A DNA stretch of 64,000 nt from an uncultured Bacteroidales bacterium (GTDB lineage: Bacteria; Bacteroidota; Bacteroidia; Bacteroidales; P3). This document shows positions 45,955-54,750 of this stretch, in pieces. The notes below the pieces were generated by a model. That model saw only the letters and a program-made list of their open reading frames with translations, had not been told where the DNA came from and ran no database searches. Position 1 is the first letter of the stretch, and every line of letters begins with the position of its first letter. Location of the stretch: the NCBI GenBank assembly GCA_946183915.1, contig CAMHDJ010000006.1, positions 1-64,000 of the forward strand, written 5' to 3'. The translations under genes and the position numbers were made by a program.

Positions 45955-47025
45955 TCAACCGACGGAGGCTTTCAGCTTCTCGGCGTTCTCGGCCAGCTGC
46001 AGGGCTTCGATACACTCCTCGATGTCGCCGTCCATGAAGGCCGGCAGGTTGTGCATCGACCAGCCGATGCGGTGGTCGGTCACACGGCTCTGGGGGTAGT
46101 TGTAGGTGCGCACCTTCTCCGAGCGGTCGCCCGTGGCCACCATCGTCTTGCGCTTGCTGCTCATCTCCTCCATGTACTTGTTGTACTCGCGCTCGTAGAG
46201 GCGGGTACGCAGCAGGGCCATGGCCTTCTCCATGTTCTTGATCTGGCTCTTCTGGTCCTGCATCGAGACGACGATGCCGGTGGGCACGTGGGTGAGGCGC
46301 ACGGCGCTGTAGGTGGTGTTGACGCTCTGGCCGCCGGGACCGGAGGCGCAGAAGATCTCCTTCTTGATGTCGGCGGGGTTGAGCTCGACGTCGAACTCTT
46401 CGGCCTCGGGCAACACGACGACGCCGGCCGCCGAGGTGTGGATGCGGCCCTGGGTCTCGGTGGCGGGCACTCGCTGCACGCGGTGCACACCGCTCTCGTA
46501 CTTCAGCAGGCCGTAGACACCCTCACCGCTGACGGTGAACGAGATGTCCTTGTAGCCACCGGCGGTGCCCTCGTTGAAGTCGTTGACTTCGATCTTCCAG
46601 TGCTTCTTCTCGCAGAAGCGGGTGTACATGCGGAAGAGGTCGCCCGCGAAGAGGCAGGCCTCGTCGCCGCCCGTGCCGCCGCGTATCTCGACCACGGCGT
46701 TCTTCGAGTCCTGCGGGTCGGCGGGGATGAGCAGGAGGCGTATTTCGTCTTCCATCTTCTCGCGGCGCTCGGTGGCGGTGGCCAGTTCTTCCTTGGCCAT
46801 CTCGCGCAGCTCGGCGTCCTTCTCGGTGTCGAGCAGGTCGCGACACTCGGCGATATTGTCGAGCAGGGCCTTGTAGTCGTGGTAGGCTTTCACCACGGGC
46901 TGCAGGTCCTTGTAGTCCTTGCTCAGCTTGACGTAGCGTTTCATGTCCGCAGTGACCTGCGGGTCGTTCATCTGTTGTTCAATCTCTTGGTAACGGCTGA
47001 AAATAGCTTCCAGTTTGTCTAGCAT
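45955..47025 (-). CDS. prfA: Peptide chain release factor 1
   Basis: 356 aa. Recognises UAA/UAG and triggers peptide release. It has the GGQ motif in ASGPGGQSVNTTYSAVRLTH and the codon-recognition PAT motif in HRVQRVPATETQGRIHTS. The N-terminal coiled domain (MLDKLEAIFSRYQEIEQQMN) is normal. No prmC methylase gene follows. The upstream T9SS type B gene ends 24 bases before its start, so it may share a transcript with that gene and the flippase. Confidence 0.96.
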   Translation of the reverse strand: MLDKLEAIFSRYQEIEQQMNDPQVTADMKRYVKLSKDYKDLQPVVKAYHDYKALLDNIAECRDLLDTEKDAELREMAKEELATATERREKMEDEIRLLLIPADPQDSKNAVVEIRGGTGGDEACLFAGDLFRMYTRFCEKKHWKIEVNDFNEGTAGGYKDISFTVSGEGVYGLLKYESGVHRVQRVPATETQGRIHTSAAGVVVLPEAEEFDVELNPADIKKEIFCASGPGGQSVNTTYSAVRLTHVPTGIVVSMQDQKSQIKNMEKAMALLRTRLYEREYNKYMEEMSSKRKTMVATGDRSEKVRTYNYPQSRVTDHRIGWSMHNLPAFMDGDIEECIEALQLAENAEKLKASVG

Positions 47026-47049
47026 ATATTGTCTTTGTGTGATTGTGTA

Positions 47050-49668
47050 TTATCGGATGAGGGTGACGGTGCCGCTCTCGGTGTAGGTGGCATCGGTGGT
47101 GTGGGAGAAGCGGCAGAACCACGAGTAGGCGCCCTGCGGGGCGGGGCGGCCGTCCTCGGTGGTGCCGTCCCACGGCGCCGCGGGATCGGTCAGCGTGCGC
47201 ACCAGCAGGCCGTGGCGGTCGTAGATGTACATCTCGTAGCTGGTCAGCGTGAGGGTGGTGATGATGCCGAAGCGGTTGTTGTCGTCGCGGTCGGGGGTGA
47301 AGGCATTGGGGAACCACACGGTGGTGACCTGCACGGGCAGGTAGATCGTGGTGTCGGAGCAACAGCCGAGACGGTTGCAGGTGTGGAGGCCGATGCTGAC
47401 CGAATCGGAGGCCAGGTTGCCGAACGAGTGGGTGACGCGCGACCCCTCGGCGGTGCCGCCGTCGGAGTAGGTCCAGTAGGAACTGCTGGCCGCGGGCGAC
47501 ACATCCTGCATGCTGACCGTGCTGCTCTCCATGTTGACGCGCGGCATGCTGAGGATGACCGTCGGCGTGGGATAGGGGATCACCTCGATGTAGACCGAGG
47601 CACCCTCGATCGAGCAGGGGTTGTCGGTCGAAGGCAGCAGGTAGTAGGTGGTGCTGACCTCGGGATGCACGGTGAAGGAGCTCCGGCCCTGGATGCTGTC
47701 GAGCGAGGGGTCGTAGGGCGACGAATTCCACGAGTAGTCGACGCTGCCGGCGGCCGAGAGGGTCACACTGTCGCCGGTGCAGATGGCCGCCACGGTCGAC
47801 GAGAGGTCGATCGTGGGCTGGCCGAAGACGGTCACCGAGTCGTAGGTCGTGTAGCTGCAGCCCTCGGGGCTGGTGGTGGTCAGGCTGACGACGTGGCCTC
47901 CCATCGGCAGGTAGAAGTGGACGTCGTAGGCGGTGTCGGCGATGACGCTGTCGTCGATGGCCCACCGCAGGGAGAGGCCGGTGCGTTCGCGCACCGCATT
48001 CGAGGCCCGCAGCACCAGCTGGTCGCTCTCGCAGAGGCGGTGGGAGGAGCTGGTGAAGTCGGCCGGGGGCGCCTCTTGCACGTTGAAGGTGAAGAACTCG
48101 GCGGCCGTGCAGGGGGTCCCGCCGGTGGTGACGAAGAGCTTGGCCGAGTGCCATCCCGGCTGTGGGAAGGTGTAGGTGACGACACTTCCGTAGACCGTGT
48201 CGATCGGAGTCTGGCCGAGGCTGTCGGCATAGAAGACCCAGTGGGTCGAGTCGTCGGCCTGACCCTCGGGTGCGTAGACGATGCTGCCGTCGGTGAAGGT
48301 GACCGAACGGTCGCAGTGCACCTCGTGGCGGTGGGCCGGGAAGGGCTTGCGGTTGCTGACGTTGGCGTAGATGCGCGAATGGAACGGGCGTGCCGGGTTG
48401 AGGGCCGAGGTCATGACGCACATGAACGTCTGCCGGCTGGCGGTGTCGCCCGCGTCGGGTCCCTCGGTGACAACGAAGTCCTCCAGGCGGACAGCGTAGT
48501 AGCTGTCGGTGGCATCGGTCCCCTCTGGGGGCCACACCTGGCGGAAGCTGACGGTGTCCATGTAGTTCATGTTGTTGAGGTACTGGTCGCCGACGGGCCC
48601 TTTGGTGGCGGCATACCAGCGGTAGGTGAGCATGCCTTCGGGCGCACGCAGCGTGTCCACCACGTCGCTCTCCGGGTCGGGACAGCCGCTCGACGAGAGG
48701 ATCATCGGCTGGTAGTCGCCGCAGATGTAGGCCATCAGCGGGTCAACGTTCCAGTTGCAGTCCGAGGTGTACATCTCGATGCGCACGTTGCTGTAGAGGT
48801 ACTGCGTGAGGCTGATGGCCACCTTGGTCCAGGGCTTGTAGACGAACGAGCAGGTGTAGCCGCCGTAATCCGGCCCTTGCAGGCCGTTGAGCCACGGGGC
48901 CGGCAGGGCGCCCGTGAAGTGCGGCGCCGACACCTTGTACCACAGCGAGTCGTTGATCGGCACCGTGGGCCACGTGCCGTCGTCGTTCTGCTTCACCACG
49001 CGGATGCAGAACTCGCCCGCGTCGTAGGCCGTGTGGTCGTACTTGCGGGCCACAATGGCGTAGTTGATCAGCAGCAGCGCGTTCTCCGGGGTGACGAAGA
49101 GGGTGTAGAACAGCGCCTCGCTCCCCTTGTTGGGCGACGAGGCCTGGTAGTTGCAGTTACCGTTCTGGGCCGTGCCGGTGGTTCGGAGGTCGCCCAGTCG
49201 GATCGACGAGGAGTATCCCGGCGGTATGCGCGGCATGCCCGACGTGGGATCGTTCGGGTTGACCGTGAAGCCATCCATGCCGGCATGCTGGTAGTCGATG
49301 ATCTGGAATCGCCGGTCGTTGTTGTCCCACAGGCCGTTGATGTTCGTGCATGTGAAGTTGTCCGTGCCCGAGTTGTAGGTGGTCGACGTGATGTTGTTGT
49401 GACCCGTGATGGCCGGCGAGTTGGGGCTGGCGCAGGTGCTTTTGATGACGTAGCCGTTGGTGGTGTCGTTCGTGTTGCCTGACGTGTAGCACCGTTCGCC
49501 CACGCGGGCCGACCAACCGACGAAGGTGAAGGCATTGCTCCCACTGCTGTAGAACATCGTGGGGTTGCGGAATTGCGGGCAGGGGTCGACCATCTGGGCC
49601 CGCACCGGCATCATCCCCATCAGGATGACGGCCAGTAGAATCGGCATTTTCTTCACGGTTGTGTTCAT
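47050..49668 (-). CDS. Large secreted protein with type B T9SS (gliding-motility type) sorting domain
   Basis: 872 aa. Signal peptide, a long beta-rich region including PKD/Ig-like segments (YTFPQPGWHSAKLFVTTGG; FYLPMGGHVVSLTTTSPEG), and the C-terminal CHP04131-type domain: VWFPNAFTPDRDDNNRFGII, then YEMYIYDRHGLLVRTLTD, APWDGTTEDGRPAPQGAYSW and F. Such proteins are exported by T9SS and often form surface or filamentous structures. The binding target is unknown. Its ATG overlaps the flippase stop by four bases (ATGA). Confidence 0.9.
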   Translation of the reverse strand: MNTTVKKMPILLAVILMGMMPVRAQMVDPCPQFRNPTMFYSSGSNAFTFVGWSARVGERCYTSGNTNDTTNGYVIKSTCASPNSPAITGHNNITSTTYNSGTDNFTCTNINGLWDNNDRRFQIIDYQHAGMDGFTVNPNDPTSGMPRIPPGYSSSIRLGDLRTTGTAQNGNCNYQASSPNKGSEALFYTLFVTPENALLLINYAIVARKYDHTAYDAGEFCIRVVKQNDDGTWPTVPINDSLWYKVSAPHFTGALPAPWLNGLQGPDYGGYTCSFVYKPWTKVAISLTQYLYSNVRIEMYTSDCNWNVDPLMAYICGDYQPMILSSSGCPDPESDVVDTLRAPEGMLTYRWYAATKGPVGDQYLNNMNYMDTVSFRQVWPPEGTDATDSYYAVRLEDFVVTEGPDAGDTASRQTFMCVMTSALNPARPFHSRIYANVSNRKPFPAHRHEVHCDRSVTFTDGSIVYAPEGQADDSTHWVFYADSLGQTPIDTVYGSVVTYTFPQPGWHSAKLFVTTGGTPCTAAEFFTFNVQEAPPADFTSSSHRLCESDQLVLRASNAVRERTGLSLRWAIDDSVIADTAYDVHFYLPMGGHVVSLTTTSPEGCSYTTYDSVTVFGQPTIDLSSTVAAICTGDSVTLSAAGSVDYSWNSSPYDPSLDSIQGRSSFTVHPEVSTTYYLLPSTDNPCSIEGASVYIEVIPYPTPTVILSMPRVNMESSTVSMQDVSPAASSSYWTYSDGGTAEGSRVTHSFGNLASDSVSIGLHTCNRLGCCSDTTIYLPVQVTTVWFPNAFTPDRDDNNRFGIITTLTLTSYEMYIYDRHGLLVRTLTDPAAPWDGTTEDGRPAPQGAYSWFCRFSHTTDATYTESGTVTLIR

Positions 49669-51221
49669 GACTTATCTTGTTTTCGATTAATAATCTTGGT
49701 TACAATGCCGGCCATCAGCTGGTTCATCGTGGGGCTGACGCGCCAGGCGTAGAAGGCCGCCAGCAGGGCGCCGCCCAAGGCGAGGGTCTTCAGCACCGCG
49801 TCGGCCAACAGGCCCGCCGGCGATGCCTGTGGAGCCACCAGCGGCGTCAGCCACGCCTCCCACAGCGCCCCCAGCCCGAAGGCCGCGGCCAGCAGCACCA
49901 CCACCTTCAGCTGCCCGGCCGAGAAGAGGCTCACCCCCACACGCCACCACAGGTAGCCCAGCAGCACGGCGAAGTAGATCAGGTAGGAGACCAGCGTGGC
50001 CGCCGCCGAGCCGTCGATGCCCCACAGGCCGATGAGCCACGTGTTGAGCCCGATGGCGCTCAGCGTGAGCAGCAGGATGAACAGCAGCGAGCGCGAGTAG
50101 TGGCGCGAGTAGTTGAGCACATCGGTCCCGATGGAGAACGACGAGTTGACCACCTTGGCCAGGCCCAGCAGCAGCACCACCCCCACCCCGCCGGCATAGT
50201 TGGCGCCGTTGGGTATGAAGGCGTAGAGGGTGCCCAGGTTGATCCAGATGACATAGAAGATGGTCAGGCTCACCATCAGTTGGTGCAGGCTCACCTGCTG
50301 CCCCAGCCGGTTCACCTCGGCCCAGTTGCCTTCCTTCACCGCCGTCGCCACCACTGGCCGCGAGATGGCCCCCAGCGACCGATAGGGCACCTCGACCACG
50401 TTGGCAATGTAGCTCGCAATGGCATACACGCCCGTCAGCGCCGCCCCGGCTTTGGCCCCGAGGAAGAGCGAGTTCAGCAGCGGTATGTTGCCCGCCAGCA
50501 CCGTGGCCGTCATGAAGAAGGTGTAGCGCCCGATCTCGCGCAGCCGCTCGCGCGTGAGGAACTGCCAGTCGACCTTGAAGATACGCAGGTTGAACCCCGT
50601 GATGCGCAGCAGGTAGAACAGGTTGAGCGCCATGGCCAGCCCGTAGCTGCCGCAGAACATCCACACGAACATCTCGAGCGATATCAGGCGGTAGCCGTAG
50701 AGCAGATAGGCCGCCAGGTTGAACACCCGGATGCCCACCTCGCGCACCATCTTCGGCACCGTGATCCGCATCAGCACCGACGCATTGGTCTCAAACACCG
50801 TCATGTACAGCGCGAAGAAGGTCAGCATCGGCAGCAGGTAGAAGTAGTCCGCAATCAGGGGCGACTTCTCGCTGTAGAGCGCCACCAGCGGCCCGTGGAA
50901 GACCAGCAGCAGCGCCGCCACCAGCGCAAAGCCCGCCAGCGGCAGCAGCAGCGAGAGGCCGAAGATGCCGTGGTTCACCGTCCCGCCCCCCTCCGGGCCG
51001 CGGCTCCAGAAGTGGGGGAAGAAGCGCACGATGGAGGCATTGGTTCCCAGCTGCGCCAGGCACGAGAAGAGCATCGCCGCGTCCACCATCACCCGCGTCA
51101 GGCCCACCTCCTCCTCGGTCAAGTAGCGCGTAAGCACGAAGAAGGTGATGACGAATCCGATCGCCACCCCCAGATAGTTCGCCAACGCGCCCTTGATGCT
51201 CTGCCGTGCTATGACACCCAT
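49665..51221 (-). CDS. Polysaccharide biosynthesis / Wzx-type flippase
   Basis: 518 aa from the ATG at 51221; an upstream in-frame start at 51275 adds 18 non-hydrophobic residues. Twelve to fourteen membrane helices are predicted (for example NYLGVAIGFVITFFVLTRYL, FALVAALLLVFHGPLVALY, VLAGNIPLLNSLFLGAKAG). The pattern fits the MOP/MATE superfamily flippases that move lipid-linked oligosaccharides across the inner membrane. The substrate is unknown, and no neighbouring glycosyltransferases are present. Confidence 0.85.
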   Translation of the reverse strand: MGVIARQSIKGALANYLGVAIGFVITFFVLTRYLTEEEVGLTRVMVDAAMLFSCLAQLGTNASIVRFFPHFWSRGPEGGGTVNHGIFGLSLLLPLAGFALVAALLLVFHGPLVALYSEKSPLIADYFYLLPMLTFFALYMTVFETNASVLMRITVPKMVREVGIRVFNLAAYLLYGYRLISLEMFVWMFCGSYGLAMALNLFYLLRITGFNLRIFKVDWQFLTRERLREIGRYTFFMTATVLAGNIPLLNSLFLGAKAGAALTGVYAIASYIANVVEVPYRSLGAISRPVVATAVKEGNWAEVNRLGQQVSLHQLMVSLTIFYVIWINLGTLYAFIPNGANYAGGVGVVLLLGLAKVVNSSFSIGTDVLNYSRHYSRSLLFILLLTLSAIGLNTWLIGLWGIDGSAAATLVSYLIYFAVLLGYLWWRVGVSLFSAGQLKVVVLLAAAFGLGALWEAWLTPLVAPQASPAGLLADAVLKTLALGGALLAAFYAWRVSPTMNQLMAGIVTKIINRKQDKS

Positions 51222-51429
51222 CGCTGTTTCGGTTATACTTGTTGCACTATTATTCCTTCCTCCGTAACGCAGCACTTTTTACTTTAGTATGCGCCCCTGC
51301 AAAAATAAATAAAAACACCTCTCGCCCAGCTCTTTGACCCTCTCCGACGGCCAGGCGCCCGACCCCTCTCGTCCCCAACTCCCTGATTTCCTGCCCTTCC
51401 AACCCACTGACTCCCTGCCTGCTACCTGA
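51222..51429. other. Start of a 620-base intergenic region
   Basis: No gene seen between the flippase start (51221) and aroE (51841). The part nearest the flippase is C/T-rich with a weak minus-strand box TATTTTTG (51300-51307) that may be its promoter; the rest is element copy A and the nested hairpin listed separately. Confidence 0.5.
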
Positions 51430-51660
51430 TGACTCCCTGATGACTCCCTGATGACTCTCTTAAAACCAGGGCAAAACCCTTGCCCTGTAAGCGTTTTGCA
51501 AGTTTTCCAGCATGGTTTGCACACTTCCGAAGTGCTAGACGTCTCGTTTAGAACACTTTAAATATGCAAATTAGATCGTGCACGATCTAATTTTTTGACT
51601 TAAATTAACTTAAAATAAAGTAAACGGCGAATGACTCGAATTACTCGAAGCTACGCAGGT
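51430..51660 (+). repeat. Dispersed intergenic element, copy A
   Basis: About 230 bases matching copy B (40999-41220) in reverse orientation. Parts in order: GACTCCCTGAT 11-base units, hairpin CAGGGCAA/TTGCCCTG (51467-51474 / 51480-51487), CATGGTTTGCACACTTCCGA, the palindrome (51568-51593), then ACTCGAATTACTCGAAGCTA and CGCAGG. No open frame; non-coding. Confidence 0.88.
51568..51593. repeat. Palindromic motif copy 4 (26 bases)
   Basis: AAATTAGATCGTG (51568-51580) is followed by its exact reverse complement, the best of the four copies. Confidence 0.9.
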
Positions 51661-51772
51661 TAATTTTTAGCGAATTACTCGAAAGGCCTGCGTAAGCATT
51701 CGAGTAATTCGCACAACAAACTGATAACAAGGCGACCTGCGTAGCTTCGAGTAATTCGAGTCATTCGCCGTT
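51623..51772. repeat. Large nested hairpin
   Basis: The 38-base arm at 51623-51660 (starts AACGGCGAATGACTCG) and the arm at 51735-51772 are exact reverse complements. Inside them GCGAATTACTCGAA (51670-51683) pairs exactly with TTCGAGTAATTCGC (51699-51712). The whole 150 bases could fold into one branched stem, in RNA or as a cruciform. It is upstream of aroE. Confidence 0.9.
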
Positions 51773-51822
51773 AAAACCCCCATGTCGAGCCTGTCGACCG
51801 CCGCCATATCGGAAAAATTGCG

Positions 51823-51830
51823 TATCTTTG
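51823..51830 (+). promoter_or_regulatory. -7 box of the aroE promoter
   Basis: TATCTTTG followed by CAG, 10 bases before the aroE ATG; strong TAnnTTTG match. Confidence 0.7.
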
Positions 51831-51840
51831 CAGCCGGATT

Positions 51841-52578
51841 ATGCTACACTTCGCGCTCATAGGATACCCGCTAGACCACTCGTACTCAAAGCATTGGTTC
51901 GACAGCCAGCACTTCGCTGGCGCCGACTACCGCCTGCAGCCCATGCCCTCGCTCGGCGAGCTGCGCCGGTGGGTGGCCGACGAGGCCATCGCGGGCTTCA
52001 ACGTCACCCACCCCTACAAGCGGGCCGTCCTGCCGCTGCTCGACGCCCTCGGACCTGAGGCCGAAGCCATTGGAGCCGTCAACTGCGTCGTCGTCGGCCC
52101 CGACGGCCGCCTGGTCGGCCACAACACCGACGGCCCCGCCTTCCGCGACAGCCTCGCCGCCCTCGGCCTACGTCCCGCCAAGGCCTTCGTCCTCGGCACC
52201 GGCGGTGCCGCCAGCGCCGTGGCATGGGCCCTGCACCAGCTCGGCATCCCCCACCGCCTCGTCAGCCGCCAGCCCGAGAACCACCCCAGTGCCATCGCCT
52301 ACGCCGACCTCCTCGCCGCGCTCATCGCTCCCGCCGACCCGCGCCCCATCCTCGTCGTCAACGCCACCCCCCTCGGCACCTGGCCCGACGTCGGCCGCAC
52401 ACCCCTCCCCGCCCTCCCCGACCGCCTCCGGCACCTCTTCCTCTTCGACCTCGTCTACAACCCCTCCCCCACCCGCCTCATGCGCGACGCCCTCGACCGC
52501 GGTGCCCGCACCTGCGACGGCCTCGACATGCTCCGCCGCCAGGCCTGCCTCAGCTGGCAGCTCTGGAACCTCGTTTGA
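51841..52578 (+). CDS. aroE: Shikimate dehydrogenase
   Basis: 245 aa. Reduces 3-dehydroshikimate in aromatic amino-acid synthesis using NADPH. Motifs: start FALIGYPLDHSYSKHWF (substrate Ser/Lys-binding region with the SxS-like SYSK); FNVTHPYKRAVLPLL with the catalytic Lys; HNTDGPAFRDS with the catalytic Asp; and the NADP-binding FVLGTGGAASAVAWAL (GxGGxx). It is somewhat shorter than E. coli AroE (272 aa), and the region after it is GC-rich with no obvious terminator. Confidence 0.94.
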   Translation: MLHFALIGYPLDHSYSKHWFDSQHFAGADYRLQPMPSLGELRRWVADEAIAGFNVTHPYKRAVLPLLDALGPEAEAIGAVNCVVVGPDGRLVGHNTDGPAFRDSLAALGLRPAKAFVLGTGGAASAVAWALHQLGIPHRLVSRQPENHPSAIAYADLLAALIAPADPRPILVVNATPLGTWPDVGRTPLPALPDRLRHLFLFDLVYNPSPTRLMRDALDRGARTCDGLDMLRRQACLSWQLWNLV

Positions 52579-52744
52579 GGACCCCCATTTCCCCTTTTCC
52601 GCCCCCTCGCCAGCCCCTTTCCGCCCCTCGGCGGCCGCCCTGCCGCCCCCGAAACCATCCATCACTCACCATTGATTGTCAGCCCAATAGAAAGAAAAGA
52701 TCATTTTTTTCGAAAAAATATTTTGCCACGTGCGAAAATGTTTG

Positions 52745-52752
52745 TACTTTTG
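52745..52752 (+). promoter_or_regulatory. Promoter -7 box for the tRNA-Leu pair
   Basis: TACTTTTG followed by C, with TTTTG about 20 bases upstream as -33 candidate; 53 bases before tRNA-Leu(GAG). Confidence 0.65.
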
Positions 52753-52805
52753 CACCCGCTTTCGAGAGAAAAAGAAAGTGCGTTTTTTGAGTGAATCTTC
52801 ACGAA

Positions 52806-52888
52806 GCCCAGGTGGTGGAATTGGTAGACACGCTACTTTGAGGGGGTAGTCGCCATAGGCGGTGCAAGTTCAAGTCTTGTCCTGGGCA
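52806..52888 (+). tRNA. tRNA-Leu (GAG)
   Basis: 83 bases, class II with a long variable arm (GTCGCCATAGGCGGT). Acceptor GCCCAGG / CCTGGGC pairs fully. The anticodon loop TTGAGGG gives anticodon GAG. T-arm GTTCAAGTC. No encoded CCA. Confidence 0.95.
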
Positions 52889-52917
52889 CAACCTGAAACG
52901 ATCACAAAACAAAGAAT

Positions 52918-53002
52918 GCCCGGATGGCGGAATTGGTAGACGCGCACGTTTCAGGTGCGTGTATCGAAAGATGTGCAGGTTCAAGTCCTGTTCCGGGCAC
53001 CA
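52918..53002 (+). tRNA. tRNA-Leu (CAG)
   Basis: Class II tRNA with acceptor GCCCGGA / TCCGGGC and anticodon loop TTCAGGT (anticodon CAG); a 3' ACCA is encoded. It lies 29 bases after tRNA-Leu(GAG) and borders the AT-rich accessory region, so its 3' end is a possible integration site. Confidence 0.95.
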
Positions 53003-53005
53003 GTG

Positions 53006-53053
53006 GAATTCCACAAAGAGTTCAAAATGAACGAATTGTGGAATTCTTTTTTT
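53006..53053 (+). terminator. Terminator after tRNA-Leu
   Basis: Stem GAATTCCACAA (53006-53016) / TTGTGGAATTC (53036-53046), with an internal GTTC/GAAC extension, followed by seven T (53047-53053), just after the tRNA. Confidence 0.85.
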
Positions 53054-53164
53054 ATGTATGTCTCAGTTTTGGCCATAGTTTGGCCATATTTTCGGAAAAC
53101 CCACTTGACTCTCCTCCTCGAGCGAGGAACAGGACACCTACAAACACCTTGGCCATTTTGATTA

Positions 53165-54034
53165 CTATGCCGCCATTGGGATGGCTGTTTCAGAAACATC
53201 CAAGACACCTTTTGAGAATGCAAGATTCTCGATATGCACATCTGCCAATTCCATCGGTGTTTCATTCTCGATGAGGTCTCTACAAACTTCTTTGATTGAC
53301 TCCAAAACTAATTTCAAGTCCGAAGCCTCGACAATGGGTTGATTCACTCTTCTTACTGTGATACACGAACCCCAACTGGCCATCAAGACGAAACGCCCAT
53401 CCTTCATTTCAAAAGTCGAGATTGCACCACCTCCGGCAAACACCTTTGCAACATATCCACTTTCGGTTCGCTCGGCTTCAAGGACTTGCATAGTCTCCAA
53501 TCTTCTCAACCTTTCGCCCTTATCCCATATCGCCTTCTTGGTAGTTGCAATAATCCCCGAAGCCTTGACATCCATTTCTCTAATCTTGAACGGAAACCAC
53601 TCGTCATAGCAGAATATTTCAGCATTAGGAAACTTCCTACCGGCTTCCTCCTTTCTTCCAAAGTAGTAATAAAGATTATCTACTCTACAATTGTGGTAGT
53701 TCCCATCGAGATATCGGACTCTCTTGCAATCACCAGGATTCTCCAAAAACACTTCGGCGACCATATTGTTCAGACGCTCACCATTGGGGTTGAAATGTTT
53801 TCTTCTCACTACAATAGTGAGTCCGTGACCATCGTCTATCGGGATGAGCTCACGTACATATCCCCTTCCCTGAAAGTCAGTGGATACGACACGCCCATAA
53901 TTACTAACCCATATGTCACGGCAACGAAATTGACCGAAAAGCTCGCCCTTTATGGGTTTAATGCAAGTGAAACCAAGCTCCTGCTGGGTGAAATACTGAT
54001 TCTTTGAACCCTCTAATGAAATGTTATTCTTCAT
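53165..54034 (-). CDS. NUMOD4/HNH-like protein
   Basis: 289 aa. GQFRCRDIWVSNYGRVVSTD resembles the NUMOD4 motif (…W..i…Y.vSn.GrVrS). The following LNNMVAEVFLENPGDCKRV, then RYLDGNYHNCRVDNLYYY, resembles the HNH_3 core (…vnHiDgnk.NN…NLeW). However, the metal-binding His pair is absent, so nuclease activity is doubtful and the protein may be a degenerate or binding-only relative. The C-terminal 150 residues are unrecognised (ASGIIATTKKAIWDKGERLR). Nearest gene to the tRNA end of the element. Confidence 0.65.
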   Translation of the reverse strand: MKNNISLEGSKNQYFTQQELGFTCIKPIKGELFGQFRCRDIWVSNYGRVVSTDFQGRGYVRELIPIDDGHGLTIVVRRKHFNPNGERLNNMVAEVFLENPGDCKRVRYLDGNYHNCRVDNLYYYFGRKEEAGRKFPNAEIFCYDEWFPFKIREMDVKASGIIATTKKAIWDKGERLRRLETMQVLEAERTESGYVAKVFAGGGAISTFEMKDGRFVLMASWGSCITVRRVNQPIVEASDLKLVLESIKEVCRDLIENETPMELADVHIENLAFSKGVLDVSETAIPMAA

Positions 54035-54071
54035 AATTATGTAATTTATAAATTGTTAAACTTTGTTTGAT

Positions 54072-54734
54072 TTAAGCTGCTTTGATTGAATAATCTGCTC
54101 CCTTTGCAAACTTCTGATTACATTCTTCAATCATACCAATACCCATCAACTGGGCTTTGGCCTGGCCAGCATAGAGCATATCGTTGCTGACATATGTTTT
54201 CACCAGTACCATAGAACCATCTATCTTGGTCCCTAACCCGACACCTTCGACCAATGACACAAACATACTGTTGGGGTGGTCGGGATGTGTGTAGTCAAAG
54301 GTGCAGAAAGCACGGTTCCTCGTGAAGAATCCGGTCATCAGGTCCAATCTACTTGTGGTGGACAGGTCCTCACGTTCTTCGTACCTGTCAAAAAAATGAG
54401 AGGTGAAGAACAAGACCTTTGTCCCATTATCATATAGGAAACCAGTCCAGAGCTGATTATGCTTTCTGAAAGTGGCGAAGATTAAGAACCCCAGACTATT
54501 TTTTAGATAGTCTCTCTTCCCGAAGGTAAAGGGAATAAGATGATAATCCAGTCTGGTCTGTTTGCTGGTGAAATCCACTCTTTTGAAGAAATGGAGTTTT
54601 TTCTCCGACAGTTTCATACAGAGTTTCCTGTATTTTGTGTCCCCTGTGACATATACAATCTTCGACAGAAGATACGTCTTGTCCTTCATTATTTCTTTGG
54701 TGATATCACCAAGTGCCATTGTCTCTACGTACAT
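54072..54734 (-). CDS. Unknown protein (element-encoded)
   Basis: 220 aa. Soluble, no signal or membrane helix. It contains FFTSHFFDRYEERE, a motif of the 'HF..RY..R' type seen in some phage/plasmid hypothetical proteins. Basic N-terminal half (KLSEKKLHFFKRVDFTSKQT). A second in-frame ATG at 54719 (MALGDITKEI) is possible. Function unknown. Forms a minus-strand series with the genes at 54751 and 53165. Confidence 0.55.
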   Translation of the reverse strand: MYVETMALGDITKEIMKDKTYLLSKIVYVTGDTKYRKLCMKLSEKKLHFFKRVDFTSKQTRLDYHLIPFTFGKRDYLKNSLGFLIFATFRKHNQLWTGFLYDNGTKVLFFTSHFFDRYEEREDLSTTSRLDLMTGFFTRNRAFCTFDYTHPDHPNSMFVSLVEGVGLGTKIDGSMVLVKTYVSNDMLYAGQAKAQLMGIGMIEECNQKFAKGADYSIKAA

Positions 54735-54750
54735 AATAAGTCTCTTTTAA

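Noticed and set aside
52981..53265. 94-codon minus-strand ORF at the tRNA-Leu end
   Set aside because: Overlaps the tRNA and its terminator; no family features.
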